This document shows, in pieces, positions 28,183 to 37,812 of a DNA stretch of 64,000 nucleotides. The position numbers and the translations under genes are program-made. The number at the start of each line of letters is the position of its first letter. The first letter of the stretch is position 1. Source of the stretch: Shewanella abyssi (lineage in GTDB: Bacteria; Pseudomonadota; Gammaproteobacteria; Enterobacterales; Shewanellaceae); the NCBI RefSeq assembly GCF_023284025.1, contig NZ_JAKIKR010000002.1, forward strand, positions 62,001 through 126,000. Reading direction: 5' to 3'. The notes below the pieces were generated by a model that searched no databases, was not told the DNA's origin, and worked only from the letters and a program-made list of their open reading frames with translations.

Positions 28183-28893
28183 ATGGAAAACATGAACTTA
28201 AATAAACATATCTCAGGTCAGTTTAACGCTGAACTGGATGATATTCGTAACCGTGTATTGATCATGGGCGGCCTGGTTGAGCGTCAACTAGAGCAGTCTC
28301 TTGATGCATTAGCGGCCCTTGATTCCGAGCTGGCTCAAAAAGTGATTGAAGGCGACCATAAAGTGAATGGCATGGAAGTGGCCATTGACGAAGAGTGCAC
28401 CCGTATCATTGCTAAGCGTCAACCCGCTGCCAGTGATTTACGTCTTGTATTGGCGATATCAAAAACCATTACCGATTTAGAGCGAATTGGCGATGCTTGC
28501 GTAAAGATCGCCAAAGCAGCTTTGGATAAACGCTCTAAGAATCAACAGCCATTACTGGTGAGCATCGAAAATATGGGCCGTCATGCGACCCGCACCCTAC
28601 ATGCCACGCTCGACGCACTAGCCCGTATGGACGCCGACGTGGCGCTAGAATTGCACAAAGAAGATGCCAAGCTAGACCAAGAGTACGAAGGTATTATCCG
28701 TCAGTTGATGACCTATATGATGGCTGATCCGCGCTCTATTCCTGAAGTGTTAGACGTACTTTGGGCGGCGCGCGCAGTAGAGCGTGTCGGCGATCGTTGT
28801 CAGAACATCTGTGAATACATTATCTATTACGTCAAAGGTAAAGATGTGCGCCATGTCTCCTATGAAGAGATGGAGAGAGATCTGGACTTCTAA
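28183..28893 (+). CDS. phoU: Phosphate signalling protein PhoU
   Basis: A 236-residue two-repeat helical-bundle protein that links Pst transport status to the PhoR sensor and restrains the Pho regulon. The two metal-binding repeats are visible, with the [12 protein letters not shown] motif near residue 103 and the equivalent [13 protein letters not shown] near 205. It ends the pst operon. The phoBR pair is not in this window. Confidence 0.96.
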   Translation: MENMNLNKHISGQFNAELDDIRNRVLIMGGLVERQLEQSLDALAALDSELAQKVIEGDHKVNGMEVAIDEECTRIIAKRQPAASDLRLVLAISKTITDLERIGDACVKIAKAALDKRSKNQQPLLVSIENMGRHATRTLHATLDALARMDADVALELHKEDAKLDQEYEGIIRQLMTYMMADPRSIPEVLDVLWAARAVERVGDRCQNICEYIIYYVKGKDVRHVSYEEMERDLDF

Positions 28894-29042
28894 TTTTGCA
28901 GTTTTTATTGCATTTTGCTGTAACGAGCTTGACTGCGAAGCCAGTATCGGCCGAATGCACATCTAACTCAGTTACAGCGGATCTATTTCAGTGTTAGTAT
29001 TGAGCCTAATTGAGTCATTAAACCGAAACGAGATCTACCAAC

Positions 29043-29402
29043 ATGGCAACACCAGGGCAAAGTAAATTAGATAAAGTGTTAGCAGAAGCTCGGAACTACA
29101 AGGCTAAACGCGAAACCGGTTACCGAGAACAAGCGCTAAAGCTATACCCTTGGGTTTGTGGTCGTTGTACCCGTGAGTTCAATAATGCCAATCTACGTGA
29201 GCTAACAGTGCATCACTGTGATCATAATCATGACAACAATCCATCCGATGGCTCAAATTGGGAATTACTCTGTCTGTATTGCCATGACAATGAACATTCA
29301 AAGTTTGAAGAGTTGATTCAATACGGCGCAACCACTGAAACTAAAGTCGATGCCGCAACCTACAATCCATTCGCTGATCTCAAAAGCATGTTAAAAAAAT
29401 AA
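29043..29402 (+). CDS. yajD: YajD-like HNH endonuclease
   Basis: Protein of 119 residues. It has an HNH fold with two zinc knuckles (CGRC near residue 38 and CLYC near 79) framing the catalytic HHCDHNHDNNPSDGSNWE. This is the YajD type found widely in gammaproteobacteria. The cellular substrate is not established. It is monocistronic with a weak ribosome-binding site, and converges with the DUF1289 gene across a small hairpin terminator. Confidence 0.9.
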   Translation: MATPGQSKLDKVLAEARNYKAKRETGYREQALKLYPWVCGRCTREFNNANLRELTVHHCDHNHDNNPSDGSNWELLCLYCHDNEHSKFEELIQYGATTETKVDAATYNPFADLKSMLKK

Positions 29403-29432
29403 TCGACGTTATTCAAAATCGATACAATATGA

Positions 29433-29454
29433 AAAGCCGCTATTAGCGGTTTTT
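29433..29454. terminator. Bidirectional terminator between yajD and DUF1289 gene
   Basis: AAAAGCCGC, loop TATTA and GCGGTTTTTA form a short stem with one bulged base and A/T flanks, located between two converging stop codons. Confidence 0.7.
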
Positions 29455-29459
29455 ATACT

Positions 29460-29705
29460 TTATGCTGAACTGCTATCAGTGCCTGCTAATCTCGCTTCCG
29501 CTTCTAACCATTTTGCTCGGCTTAAAATGGCACTATTCTCACCATCGACCATTTCAGTTTTGCGTTGTTCGAGCTTGGCCCAAACCTGTGCTTTTCTATC
29601 CTCACTAGCGTTAGCCCAACCGACTATCTCGTCAATATGGCGATAGCACCCCATACAGTAATCGTCTTCATTTAGCCCACAGCGAGCCACGCAGGGTGAT
29701 TGCAT
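29460..29705 (-). CDS. DUF1289 domain protein
   Basis: Small Cys-rich protein of 81 residues. The N-terminal motif CVARCGLNEDDYCMGCYRHIDEIVGW is reduced to four cysteines, probably coordinating a metal, which defines DUF1289. The ATG at 29705 is preferred because CAGGTG precedes it; a GTG four codons earlier is possible. The function of the family is unknown. Confidence 0.88.
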   Translation of the reverse strand: MQSPCVARCGLNEDDYCMGCYRHIDEIVGWANASEDRKAQVWAKLEQRKTEMVDGENSAILSRAKWLEAEARLAGTDSSSA

Positions 29706-30050
29706 TTTATTGTGCACCTGTTTGAATTTGCGTCGAAGTGTAATACCAATGGCACGAAAAATATACCCACCCCATTCAGTTAGCTACAGTGACTCTCATT
29801 TCCATTGAATGAACAACTATTTAATGGAATGGGCATAAGTTAGCTAGAATTTAGTGACAAGGTTATCGGTTACTGGTTGTTTTTACTTATCCTGATAATT
29901 TGGCTCTGACGGGATAGAGTCATCTATCGCGGTGAACAAAAATGTAATGATTTTTAGTTGTAGGAGTCGCTGGTAACGAATGCTAAAATTCGAGTTTAAT
30001 TACATTTTTAGTTGATATTATTCAGTATGTTGCATTTTAATGGAGGCTTT
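29706..30050. other. Intergenic region upstream of the lipoprotein gene
   Basis: A 345-base AT-rich stretch. It contains the inverted repeat TTCCATT (29800-29806) / AATGGAA (29823-29829) and the direct repeat AGTTAGCTA (29778-29786 and 29838-29846, 60 bases apart). A GGAGG ribosome-binding site ends the region. No convincing reading frame was found. Confidence 0.45.
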
Positions 30051-31205
30051 ATGAGAGCGATGTTTCGCTTTAGCTTTGTCGTTGTTGCTAGTGTGTTGCT
30101 TGCAGGGTGCTCCCTGGTAGAGATCAAGCTAGAAAGCGGCATTGAACCCTTGCCTAAAGATCAGCTGAATATGCGTGTTTTTAGCCGCGATTTTAGTACG
30201 GTTTTTTATAGCCAGGTGGAAAGTACCGCCGATTTGATAGAGCGAAACAGCGATAGCGTGCCGATTAAGTCGAACTCTTTGATGTGGAAAATTAACGCCG
30301 AGCAGAATCTGCAACACACCATATTCCAAGCGTCCCCCACTGCTGCCATGGTTGATACCTGGGTATTTACCGCACAGATGGCGCAGTTCTTTGAATTTGG
30401 CGCAGGGAAAAATGTGTTTGGTGAGCAGCAGCAAACCGCTATTGATGTCAGTAATCATCTGAGAACTCAGTTTGAACGCACCATTAAAAACTTTGGCGTT
30501 GCAAGTTTCCAAAAGAACCAGGGTTTCGTTACGCAGTATGTCGCCAAGCACCCCATTAAAGATATGTCATTTGCCCGCCAATCGGCCTTTACTGATTGGC
30601 TTGAGTACAATGAACTGAGTGAGTTTGATGCGGTAACGACCTTTGGTACCGTGCCTGAGGTGATGAGTGATATCTCTGACCGAATGGCGATGATCGCCGA
30701 GCAGATGCCAAAAATATTGGGCTGGAAAGCCGAGCTTTATGCGCTGCATTCCAATATTAACGCCGACGAAGTACAAGCCACCTTGGTGAGTATTAGTGAT
30801 ACTTCTGCCAAATTTCAACAGCTGATGGCACAAAGCCCTGAGATGATGCAGGCATTGGCCATAGATATGCGCAGAGAGTTAACGCCATTGTTGACGCAAT
30901 TAAGTGCAGCAACCGATGACAAACTGAGCCAACTTTCAGTTGAGCGACAAGCGCTGGAGCTGATGGTTAAAAATGAGCGTATTGCATTAGAAGCCATGGT
31001 GAGCAGAGAGCGTGCTGCAGCGGCGGTTGATTTAGAGCAAATCTCTGAGCAAACCGTTAAAGTTGTTTTTGAAGAGATCACTAAAACACTCAAGAGTCTC
31101 ATACTCTATTTTGTGTTGTTCTTGTTGGTGGTCTTTTTTGCGCCGCTGGGACTAGGTGTATGGCTGGGGAAGAGAATGCAGAGATCTGCAGGCAATAAAG
31201 TCTAA
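30051..31205 (+). CDS. Lipoprotein with C-terminal membrane helix, unknown function
   Basis: Protein of 384 residues; the ATG at 30051 is 7 bases after GGAGG. The N-terminus is a lipoprotein signal with lipobox LLAGCS (Cys near residue 20). The body is helical, with a long acidic and basic heptad-like stretch near residues 255-345. A strongly hydrophobic helix follows (about 347-370, LILYFVLFLLVVFFAPLG), then a short basic tail. An N-terminal lipid anchor together with a C-terminal transmembrane helix is unusual and would tether both ends of a long periplasmic domain. I do not recognise a family. Confidence 0.8.
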   Translation: MRAMFRFSFVVVASVLLAGCSLVEIKLESGIEPLPKDQLNMRVFSRDFSTVFYSQVESTADLIERNSDSVPIKSNSLMWKINAEQNLQHTIFQASPTAAMVDTWVFTAQMAQFFEFGAGKNVFGEQQQTAIDVSNHLRTQFERTIKNFGVASFQKNQGFVTQYVAKHPIKDMSFARQSAFTDWLEYNELSEFDAVTTFGTVPEVMSDISDRMAMIAEQMPKILGWKAELYALHSNINADEVQATLVSISDTSAKFQQLMAQSPEMMQALAIDMRRELTPLLTQLSAATDDKLSQLSVERQALELMVKNERIALEAMVSRERAAAAVDLEQISEQTVKVVFEEITKTLKSLILYFVLFLLVVFFAPLGLGVWLGKRMQRSAGNKV

Positions 31206-31939
31206 TGGTATTGATTTGTTTAGTTTAGTTAACTTTTATTGGTTTGAATTAGCGTTACGAGTGTTTAGGTTCATGAGTGGTGTTTAATGTTGGATAAGCG
31301 AAAGAGGGAGCTCGCTGGGTCAGAGTGAAATTCAATAAATGGGAACTTTGGTGTTAGTGATACCGCTTTTCAAACCCAGTGTAGATATGGCTGAGGCCGT
31401 CGAAAACAGGGCCAATTATATTCCCGACATAATTTGGCATTCCCTCCTTCCTTGGAGATCAGATATTTTAGTTGAACTCACAAGGCCAATTCTATTCCAG
31501 ACAGAATTTGGCATTTCCACCATCCGTGGCGATCAGATGTGCTTGCAGTGAGTCTCAGGCATGTCTGCACATACGCTGGCCGCAGGCCATTGGAACCACT
31601 GATGCATCGTTTGAAGTTTAAGATAAAATCAATATCAATATCAACGTCGTGGTGCTTCGCCCATTCTTGTCATTACAGAGTCGAGCCAAGGGTAAAGCGC
31701 AAGTCCCCGCTGTTGATTTCATAAGAGTCAATCCTTCAGCGCCCCGGCGAAATTTAAACAGCGAAATTTCCAACGGGGGAGGTTGATTCTTCAAACTAGG
31801 TCGTTTATGGGTACTTATTTGGCAAAATAAACCGTTTACAACAACAGCTTACTGATGCTAGCTTAAACCCAGATAGGCGGGCAACTAAGAACGTTATTAA
31901 GTTGCTAATACTTAGGCTTAATAACGAAATGAGATCTCA
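31206..31939. other. Gene-poor accessory stretch with duplicated elements
   Basis: This 734-base stretch has no convincing gene. It holds a 55-base direct duplication (31410-31464 and 31484-31538), a short AATATC repeat near 31626-31645, and a GC-rich segment near 31740-31785 with CCCCG...CGGGG flanking two copies of GCGAAATTT. The short open frames across it are the repeats themselves. It looks like decayed or repetitive intergenic DNA; no transposase remnant was recognised. Confidence 0.5.
31410..31538. repeat. 55-bp imperfect direct repeat pair
   Basis: The copies at 31410-31464 and 31484-31538 both run from GGCCAATT through AATTTGGCAT to GATCAGAT and differ at several positions. Both are in the same orientation, 74 bases apart. 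This resembles a multicopy intergenic element, but its copy number in the genome cannot be seen here. Confidence 0.8.
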
Positions 31940-32257
31940 ATGTTCAGTAAAACTCTAATAAATAATGCTGAATGGCTTTTAACTGTGAATTTATTAGGCT
32001 CACATAAAGCATTTTTTAGAACCATCAATGTTACGAGAAAAGCAACTCGTTATGAAAGGCATCACTTTGTTCGTATTTTAGAATGCATGCAAGATTTAGG
32101 TATTAGCATTTCACCTGACTCAAATGAATTCAACGAGGTTGCTGTATTATTTTGTGAATCATTGTTTGGTAACGGTGACGCTCGTTGGCAAGCATTTTTC
32201 ACTGTTCAACCACATGTACTTGCTGGTCAGTTTATAGAGTTTAACAAATCGTTATAA
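31940..32257 (+). CDS. Small hypothetical protein
   Basis: Open frame of 105 residues with AT-rich composition and a weak GAGA ribosome-binding site. The sequence is soluble-looking, rich in aromatic residues, with a helical N-terminus (NNAEWLLTVNLLGSHKAFF). No motif is recognised. It sits alone beside a repeat-rich stretch, with a terminator-like hairpin about 100 bases downstream, which suggests an accessory gene. Confidence 0.55.
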   Translation: MFSKTLINNAEWLLTVNLLGSHKAFFRTINVTRKATRYERHHFVRILECMQDLGISISPDSNEFNEVAVLFCESLFGNGDARWQAFFTVQPHVLAGQFIEFNKSL

Positions 32258-32357
32258 CAAGACACTATTGTTCAGAACTTAGAAAAGTATTTATAAGGCC
32301 AAAATTAATTCCCCGCTTTTAAAGACCAAGCTTGTGGTAAACTATTTGCCTAAACCC

Positions 32358-32383
32358 AAAAGGAGACTCTATCTCCTTTTTTT
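32358..32383 (+). terminator. Rho-independent terminator
   Basis: AAAGGAGA, loop CTCTA, TCTCCTTT and then a T-run. It lies about 100 bases after the small hypothetical gene. Confidence 0.8.
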
Positions 32384-32525
32384 GATCTAGTCGTTAAAGG
32401 TTGCCGCCTTCAACGGAACAAATAGCTAAAACAGAACTTATCAACCCATCATGCCAAAGCACACTTTTTCCATATACCGATCTCCAGTTAAGGCTTTTCC
32501 TGCGAACAGTGGAGAGGGCTTTTGA

Positions 32526-33788
32526 ATGTCTGATTTTTCTGTTGAACTGAGTCGGATAGATAAGTTACTGCAGCAAAGCCGAAGCCTGTGGCAGAACCGC
32601 AGTTTTGCATGCACAGATCTGCCTTGGAAGGATGATTTTCCGCAATTGGCAAACATTGTGTGGCAACTTAATGATAATGATCTCGATATTATCGATGCGT
32701 CACAATCTCATCTTGTGGATACTTTATTACCCGCTCTTAAAAATGATTTGGCGAATAACCATCAAGACTGGGAGCTTAGTTTGTTGGCGCCTAATGGTGG
32801 CAACCCAGCCAATGACAAGCAGCAAACACTTGCTGCCGCAGAAGCATCTTTGAGCCTAGCAGGGGGCATAACTGCTGCTGAACAGCCGCACTTTAGTGCG
32901 CATATAAAAGGGCGTAAGTGGCAACAGATCACGGATTTTGTTGAACATTTGCCGGATACTAGCCTACCTGTTCTAGAGTGGTGTGCTGGCAAAGGGCATC
33001 TAGGGCGCTTGATCGCAAAAGCGACCGGGCGCAGCGTGGTGAGCTTAGAGTGGCAGCAGAGCCTGTGTACTGCGGGTCAGCAGTTTGCTGATAAATGGCA
33101 ATTACCACAGCGTTTTGTCTGTGGAGATGCGTTTGCGGGGCAGGACGAGCTGTTAACGCAGCAACAGTTAGCCGTCGCGCTGCATGCCTGCGGTGATCTC
33201 CATGTCACCTTGTTAAAGCATGCTGCAGACGCAGGAACCCAGCAGGTGTTGATTTCGCCGTGCTGTTATCACCTTATTCAGGCTCAACATTACCAGCCAC
33301 TGTCAATGGCGGCTAAGACAAGTGACTTGCTACTGAGCCGAGCAGATCTGCAATTGCCTTTGCAACAAAGCATGGTAGCCGGTGCTAAACAGGGGCAATA
33401 TCGTTTGCAAGAGATGGCTTGGCGTTTAGGGTTTGATTCTTTGCAGCGAGAGATGCGCCAAGTGGATGAGTATTTACCGATCCCATCGATTAAGCAAAGT
33501 CAGCTGAATGGCGAGTTCAACACTTTCTGTCACTGGGCGGCTGACAGCAAAAAAGTGCCCTTGATAGACTCGATAGACTGGGCCCATTATCGAGCCATTG
33601 GAGGTGAGCGACAACGACTGACTCGACGTATCGATTTAGTGGCACATCTTTTTAGGGCGCTATTAGAAAAATGGCTGTTACTTGACCGAGTTTGCTTTTT
33701 AGAAGAGCGTGGCTATCAAGTAAGGTTGAGTGAATTTTGTGCAAACAGTATCACGCCTCGAAATGCACTCATTAGCGCATTTAAATAG
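32526..33788 (+). CDS. SAM-dependent methyltransferase, METTL25/GSTCD-like
   Basis: Protein of 420 residues. The methyltransferase domain (about 130-270) has motif I VLEWCAGKGHLGRLIA, the acidic strand end SLEWQQ, and the distinctive ALHACGDLHVTLLKHA and ISPCCYHL stretches. These characterise the Methyltransf_32 family, which includes eukaryotic METTL25/RRNAD1 and GSTCD. N- and C-terminal regions are family-specific. The substrate is unknown; RNA or ribosomal protein is possible by analogy. It is monocistronic. Confidence 0.85.
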   Translation: MSDFSVELSRIDKLLQQSRSLWQNRSFACTDLPWKDDFPQLANIVWQLNDNDLDIIDASQSHLVDTLLPALKNDLANNHQDWELSLLAPNGGNPANDKQQTLAAAEASLSLAGGITAAEQPHFSAHIKGRKWQQITDFVEHLPDTSLPVLEWCAGKGHLGRLIAKATGRSVVSLEWQQSLCTAGQQFADKWQLPQRFVCGDAFAGQDELLTQQQLAVALHACGDLHVTLLKHAADAGTQQVLISPCCYHLIQAQHYQPLSMAAKTSDLLLSRADLQLPLQQSMVAGAKQGQYRLQEMAWRLGFDSLQREMRQVDEYLPIPSIKQSQLNGEFNTFCHWAADSKKVPLIDSIDWAHYRAIGGERQRLTRRIDLVAHLFRALLEKWLLLDRVCFLEERGYQVRLSEFCANSITPRNALISAFK

Positions 33789-34048
33789 AAAAATTACAGA
33801 TTAATAATCTAATACGTGCGTAACAATTTGTTTATTAAGTTGTAATTAAGTCAGCTATGATTGAATCTGACGTTAAAGAAGTGCCATTTTAATAGCAAAG
33901 CCGATGATCGAGTGGATTAAAAAGTCTCAGTTATGAGTTTTTTTATTGAATCATCAGCTTTTTCTTGCTCAAATGGCTGGTTAATAATAAATAATTATCT
34001 ACATTGGTCGAAAATTGACCCATTTAGTGAGCGATTAAATACAGTTTC

Positions 34049-35098
34049 ATGAAATATTCCCGCGTTTTTATCAATAGCATGGCCTACGAATTAGCGCCTG
34101 AAGTTGTTTCGACTTCGGAGCTTGAATCTCGTTTAGCGCCGTTATACAAAAAGTTTCGTATTCCGATGGGGCAACTTGCTGCATTGACTGGGATCCATGA
34201 AAGACGTTGGTGGCCAAAAGGGCACAGGTTGTCTGACGGAGCATTAGCTGCGGCGCGCAAGGCAATTGATGAAACCGATGTCCAGATCAGCGATTTAGGC
34301 GCAGTGGTATACACTGGCGTTTGTCGTGATCAACATGAACCTGCAACAGCATGTCGTATAGCCGCTGAGCTTGGCGTCTCTAAAGATACGGCAATTTACG
34401 ATATCAGTAATGCGTGTTTAGGCGTGTTGTCCGGTATTTTAGATATCGCTAACCGTATCGAATTAGGTCAAATCAAAGCGGGTCTGGTGGTTTCTTGTGA
34501 ATCTGCTCGCCATATTGTTGATATTACCATCGACAAAATGCTTGCCGAACCGACAATGCAAAATTTTGCGCAGTCGCTGGCAACATTAACGGGTGGCTCA
34601 GGCGCGGTAGCGGTTTTACTGACCGACGGTAGCTTAAATCTAAAAGGTGCGCGTCAGCATCAGTTGTTAGGAGCCAGTCATCTGTCTGCGCCACAACATT
34701 ATGATTTATGTCAATGGGGACTAGAAGAAGCAGGTCCTCAGTTATACCGAGAGTTTATGCGCACCAATGGTGTGGCTTTACTCAAAGAGGGAGTTGAACT
34801 TGCGCGTCATACCTGGAGCCATTTCTTAGAACAACGCTGCTGGTTAGTTGAGCAAGTCGATAAAGTCATTTGTCATCAAGTGGGCTCGTCAAATCGGCGC
34901 AATGTGCTTCAAGCACTGAATATTCCTGAAGAAAAAGAGTTTCCAACCTATAAATTACTGGGCAACATGGGCACCGTTTCATTGCCTGTTACTGCCGCTA
35001 TGGCCCACGATCAAGGCTTCTTGAAAAGCGGCGATCAAGTGAGCTTCTTAGGTATTGGCAGTGGCTTAAACTGCATGATGTTAGGCCTTAAGTGGTAA
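34049..35098 (+). CDS. oleA: OleA, long-chain acyl-CoA condensing enzyme
   Basis: Thiolase-superfamily enzyme that joins two fatty acyl-CoAs head to head into a beta-keto acid. The 349 residues fit OleA. The catalytic Cys is C123 in ISNACLGVLSG. The His/Asn pair lies in VICHQVGSSNRRNV and near the C-terminal GNMGTVSLP. It opens a complete oleABCD cluster, which in Shewanella makes a C31 polyene hydrocarbon from polyunsaturated acyl chains. Confidence 0.94.
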   Translation: MKYSRVFINSMAYELAPEVVSTSELESRLAPLYKKFRIPMGQLAALTGIHERRWWPKGHRLSDGALAAARKAIDETDVQISDLGAVVYTGVCRDQHEPATACRIAAELGVSKDTAIYDISNACLGVLSGILDIANRIELGQIKAGLVVSCESARHIVDITIDKMLAEPTMQNFAQSLATLTGGSGAVAVLLTDGSLNLKGARQHQLLGASHLSAPQHYDLCQWGLEEAGPQLYREFMRTNGVALLKEGVELARHTWSHFLEQRCWLVEQVDKVICHQVGSSNRRNVLQALNIPEEKEFPTYKLLGNMGTVSLPVTAAMAHDQGFLKSGDQVSFLGIGSGLNCMMLGLKW

Positions 35099-35194
35099 AT
35101 CTACCGGCCAGTAGCGCTTGTTGCTGGCTGCGCCTGACGCATTTGTACACGTCATAGCTCATACATAGCTCAGTATAAAATTATAGGAAGCGTC

Positions 35195-36100
35195 ATGTTA
35201 GACACTCTGCACCCCTTTAAACGTAACTTTTTAGATCGAAACGGCAATAAACTTCAGTACGTGAATGAAGGTTCTGGCGAACCTGTGGTTATGGTTCACG
35301 GTAATCCGAGTTGGTCGTTTTACTATCGCAATCTGATTAGCGCGTTAAGCGGTAAGCATCAATGTATTGTACCGGACCATATTGGTTGCGGTCTTTCAGA
35401 TAAGCCTGATGATAGCGGTTACGATTACACCTTAAAAAGCCGTATCGATGATCTAGAAGCCCTGCTTGAGCATTTAGACGTTAAAGAGAATATCACTCTA
35501 GTCGTCCACGATTGGGGCGGCATGATAGGGATGGGCTATGCTGCTCGTTATCCAGAGCGTATTAAGCGTTTAGTTATTCTCAACACGGGCGCGTTTCATC
35601 TTCCTAAGACAAAACCTTTTCCGTGGGCACTGTCGATTTGCCGCAATACCTTTATTGGTACCTGTTTGGTGCGCGGTTTTAATGCATTTTCATCGGCAGC
35701 GTCTTATGTAGGTGTCAAGCGTAAACCCATGCATAAAGATATTCGTGCGGCCTACGTTGCGCCCTTTAACTCTTGGGCGAACCGTATCTCTACCTTACGT
35801 TTTGTGCAGGATATTCCGTTAAAGCCAGGCGATCGTAATTACGACATGGTGTCAGATATTGCAGCTAGCCTAGATAAGTTTGCCAAAGTCCCCACCGTCA
35901 TTTGCTGGGGATTGCAAGATTTTGTATTTGATAAGCACTTCTTAGCGGAATGGAAACAAAGAATGCCCCATGCCCAAGTGCATGAGTTTGCTGATTGTGG
36001 CCACTATATTCTGGAAGATGCGTCTGATGAAGTGATTGCTCATATCAGTACTTTTATCGATGAAAATAGCATTGAAGTAGTACAAGACTCGGTGGCGTAG
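35195..36100 (+). CDS. oleB: OleB, alpha/beta hydrolase (beta-lactone decarboxylase)
   Basis: Protein of 301 residues. The haloalkane-dehalogenase-like fold is shown by the oxyanion motif HGNPSWSF (near 35), the nucleophile elbow [10 protein letters not shown] with Asp near 107, and the late His in DCGHYILED (near 272). OleB converts the OleC beta-lactone to a cis-olefin and CO2. Here it is separate from oleC; in some actinobacteria they are fused. The oleC start follows after 5 bases. Confidence 0.93.
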   Translation: MLDTLHPFKRNFLDRNGNKLQYVNEGSGEPVVMVHGNPSWSFYYRNLISALSGKHQCIVPDHIGCGLSDKPDDSGYDYTLKSRIDDLEALLEHLDVKENITLVVHDWGGMIGMGYAARYPERIKRLVILNTGAFHLPKTKPFPWALSICRNTFIGTCLVRGFNAFSSAASYVGVKRKPMHKDIRAAYVAPFNSWANRISTLRFVQDIPLKPGDRNYDMVSDIAASLDKFAKVPTVICWGLQDFVFDKHFLAEWKQRMPHAQVHEFADCGHYILEDASDEVIAHISTFIDENSIEVVQDSVA

Positions 36101-36105
36101 ATATC

Positions 36106-37812
36106 ATGACGAGTCCGTTTGAGCGTCAGCACTGTGGTGCCAATCTTTGTCGTCATCTTGTCGACGCTGCCAACAACATTCCTGACTCTCTCGCGGTTGC
36201 CGTACAACACTCAAGCGGGCAAGCAATTGACCGCTTAAGCTATGAAGAGATGGATTTTCAAACGCTTAATGCAAAAAGCGACCACATCGCTGCCGCACTG
36301 ATCCAATTTGGCCTCAGCCCCGGCATGAAAGCGGTGCTGATGGTAACCCCCAGTATCGACTTCTTCTGTTTGACCTTTGCCCTGTTTAAAGCGGGCATTA
36401 TTCCTATCTTGGTCGATCCTGGCATGGGGGTTAAAAATCTCAAGCAGTGTTTTATAGAGGCCAAACCCGATGTGTTTATTGGGATCCCTAAAGCGCATAT
36501 TGCCAGACGATTATTTGGTTGGGGTAAGCATAGCGTTAAACACCTGATCACTGTCGGTGGCGGCAAACTGGTAAACAGATTCACCGGGGCGATGAACCTC
36601 GAGCAAATCGTCAGTAAGGTCAGTGATACTCAAGCCTTTAAACTGCATTGGCTAGCGGATGATGCCATGGCGGCCATTTTGTTTACCAGTGGCAGTACCG
36701 GCACACCGAAAGGGGTGGTCTATTCCCATAAAATGTTTGAAGCGCAAATTAGCGCCCTTAGACATGACTACGCCATTAAGCCGGGTGAGCGTGACCTAGC
36801 CACTTTTCCGCTATTTTCATTATTTGGTCCCGCACTGGGTATGGCGTCTATTGTGCCAGACATGGATGCCAGCAAACCCATCACTGCTAATCCCGATTTT
36901 ATCTTTGCTGCGATTGAAAAATACCAATGTAGCAATATGTTTGTTAACCCGGCATTGATAGAGCGTTTGGGTCAAGCGGGCAGTCAGGGCAAGCATCGCT
37001 TAAACAGTATCAAGCGCGTGATCTCGGCGGGTGCGCCTGCCACCATCTCATCGATTAAGCGCTTTAGCAGCATGCTCAATAGTGATGTTGAGGTACTTAA
37101 CTCCTACGGTGCGACAGAGTCTTTACCGTTAAGTAAAATCGGTAGCCAAGCACTGTTTAATACCACAGATGTGACAGATAACGGCGGCGGTATTTGTGTT
37201 GGACAAGCCATTACTGACGTTGATATTAGCATTATCGATATTGATGAGAACCCGATTGCAAACTGGAGCGATGCGCTAAGACTGCCAGCTAACCAGATTG
37301 GCGAAATTGTGGTTAAAGGCCCGATGGTGAGCCGTGCTTACTATCACAGAGAAAGCGCGACTGTTGCGGCCAAAATTAATGATGGCACTGCAATTCGCCA
37401 CCGGATGGGCGATTTGGGCTATCTTGATGATAACCGCTTATTGTGGATGTGCGGCCGTAAGGCTCACCGAGTAGATGCGATAACGGCCGATAACACAATA
37501 CAGCGCTATTACTCTATACCAACTGAGCGAATTTTTAATACCCATGCTGAGATAAAACGCAGTGCGCTGGTGGGTGTGGTGATAGCGGGCAAGCTAACTC
37601 CGCTAGTCTGTATCGAGCTTAATCAAGCGGTGGCTTGTTCAAAGTCGAGTTTGTTGTATGGGCAGCTGCGAGAGCTTGCTGAGCAACATAGCCACACACA
37701 GGGGATTGAGCGCTTCTTAATTCATGCTGATTTTCCTGTTGATATTCGTCACAACGCCAAAATATTTAGAGAGAAATTGGCCGTTTGGGCCCAGAAACAG
37801 ATCAAGGAATAG
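36106..37812 (+). CDS. oleC: OleC, beta-lactone synthetase
   Basis: ANL-superfamily enzyme of 568 residues. The phosphate-binding loop [18 protein letters not shown] (near residue 192), A5-type YGATES (near 340) and the hinge-region [20 protein letters not shown] (near 440) are present. OleC activates the beta-hydroxy acid with ATP and closes a beta-lactone. It ends directly against oleD, indicating coupled translation. Confidence 0.94.
   Translation: MTSPFERQHCGANLCRHLVDAANNIPDSLAVAVQHSSGQAIDRLSYEEMDFQTLNAKSDHIAAALIQFGLSPGMKAVLMVTPSIDFFCLTFALFKAGIIPILVDPGMGVKNLKQCFIEAKPDVFIGIPKAHIARRLFGWGKHSVKHLITVGGGKLVNRFTGAMNLEQIVSKVSDTQAFKLHWLADDAMAAILFTSGSTGTPKGVVYSHKMFEAQISALRHDYAIKPGERDLATFPLFSLFGPALGMASIVPDMDASKPITANPDFIFAAIEKYQCSNMFVNPALIERLGQAGSQGKHRLNSIKRVISAGAPATISSIKRFSSMLNSDVEVLNSYGATESLPLSKIGSQALFNTTDVTDNGGGICVGQAITDVDISIIDIDENPIANWSDALRLPANQIGEIVVKGPMVSRAYYHRESATVAAKINDGTAIRHRMGDLGYLDDNRLLWMCGRKAHRVDAITADNTIQRYYSIPTERIFNTHAEIKRSALVGVVIAGKLTPLVCIELNQAVACSKSSLLYGQLRELAEQHSHTQGIERFLIHADFPVDIRHNAKIFREKLAVWAQKQIKE

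Noticed and set aside
31339-31551. Frame of 70 codons in the repeat-bearing gap
   Set aside because: It is made of the two 55-bp repeat copies and has no start signal.
34004-34022. GGTC...GACC inverted repeat before oleA as a FadR-type operator
   Set aside because: Only four base pairs per arm, and the spacing does not fit the FadR consensus; likely chance.
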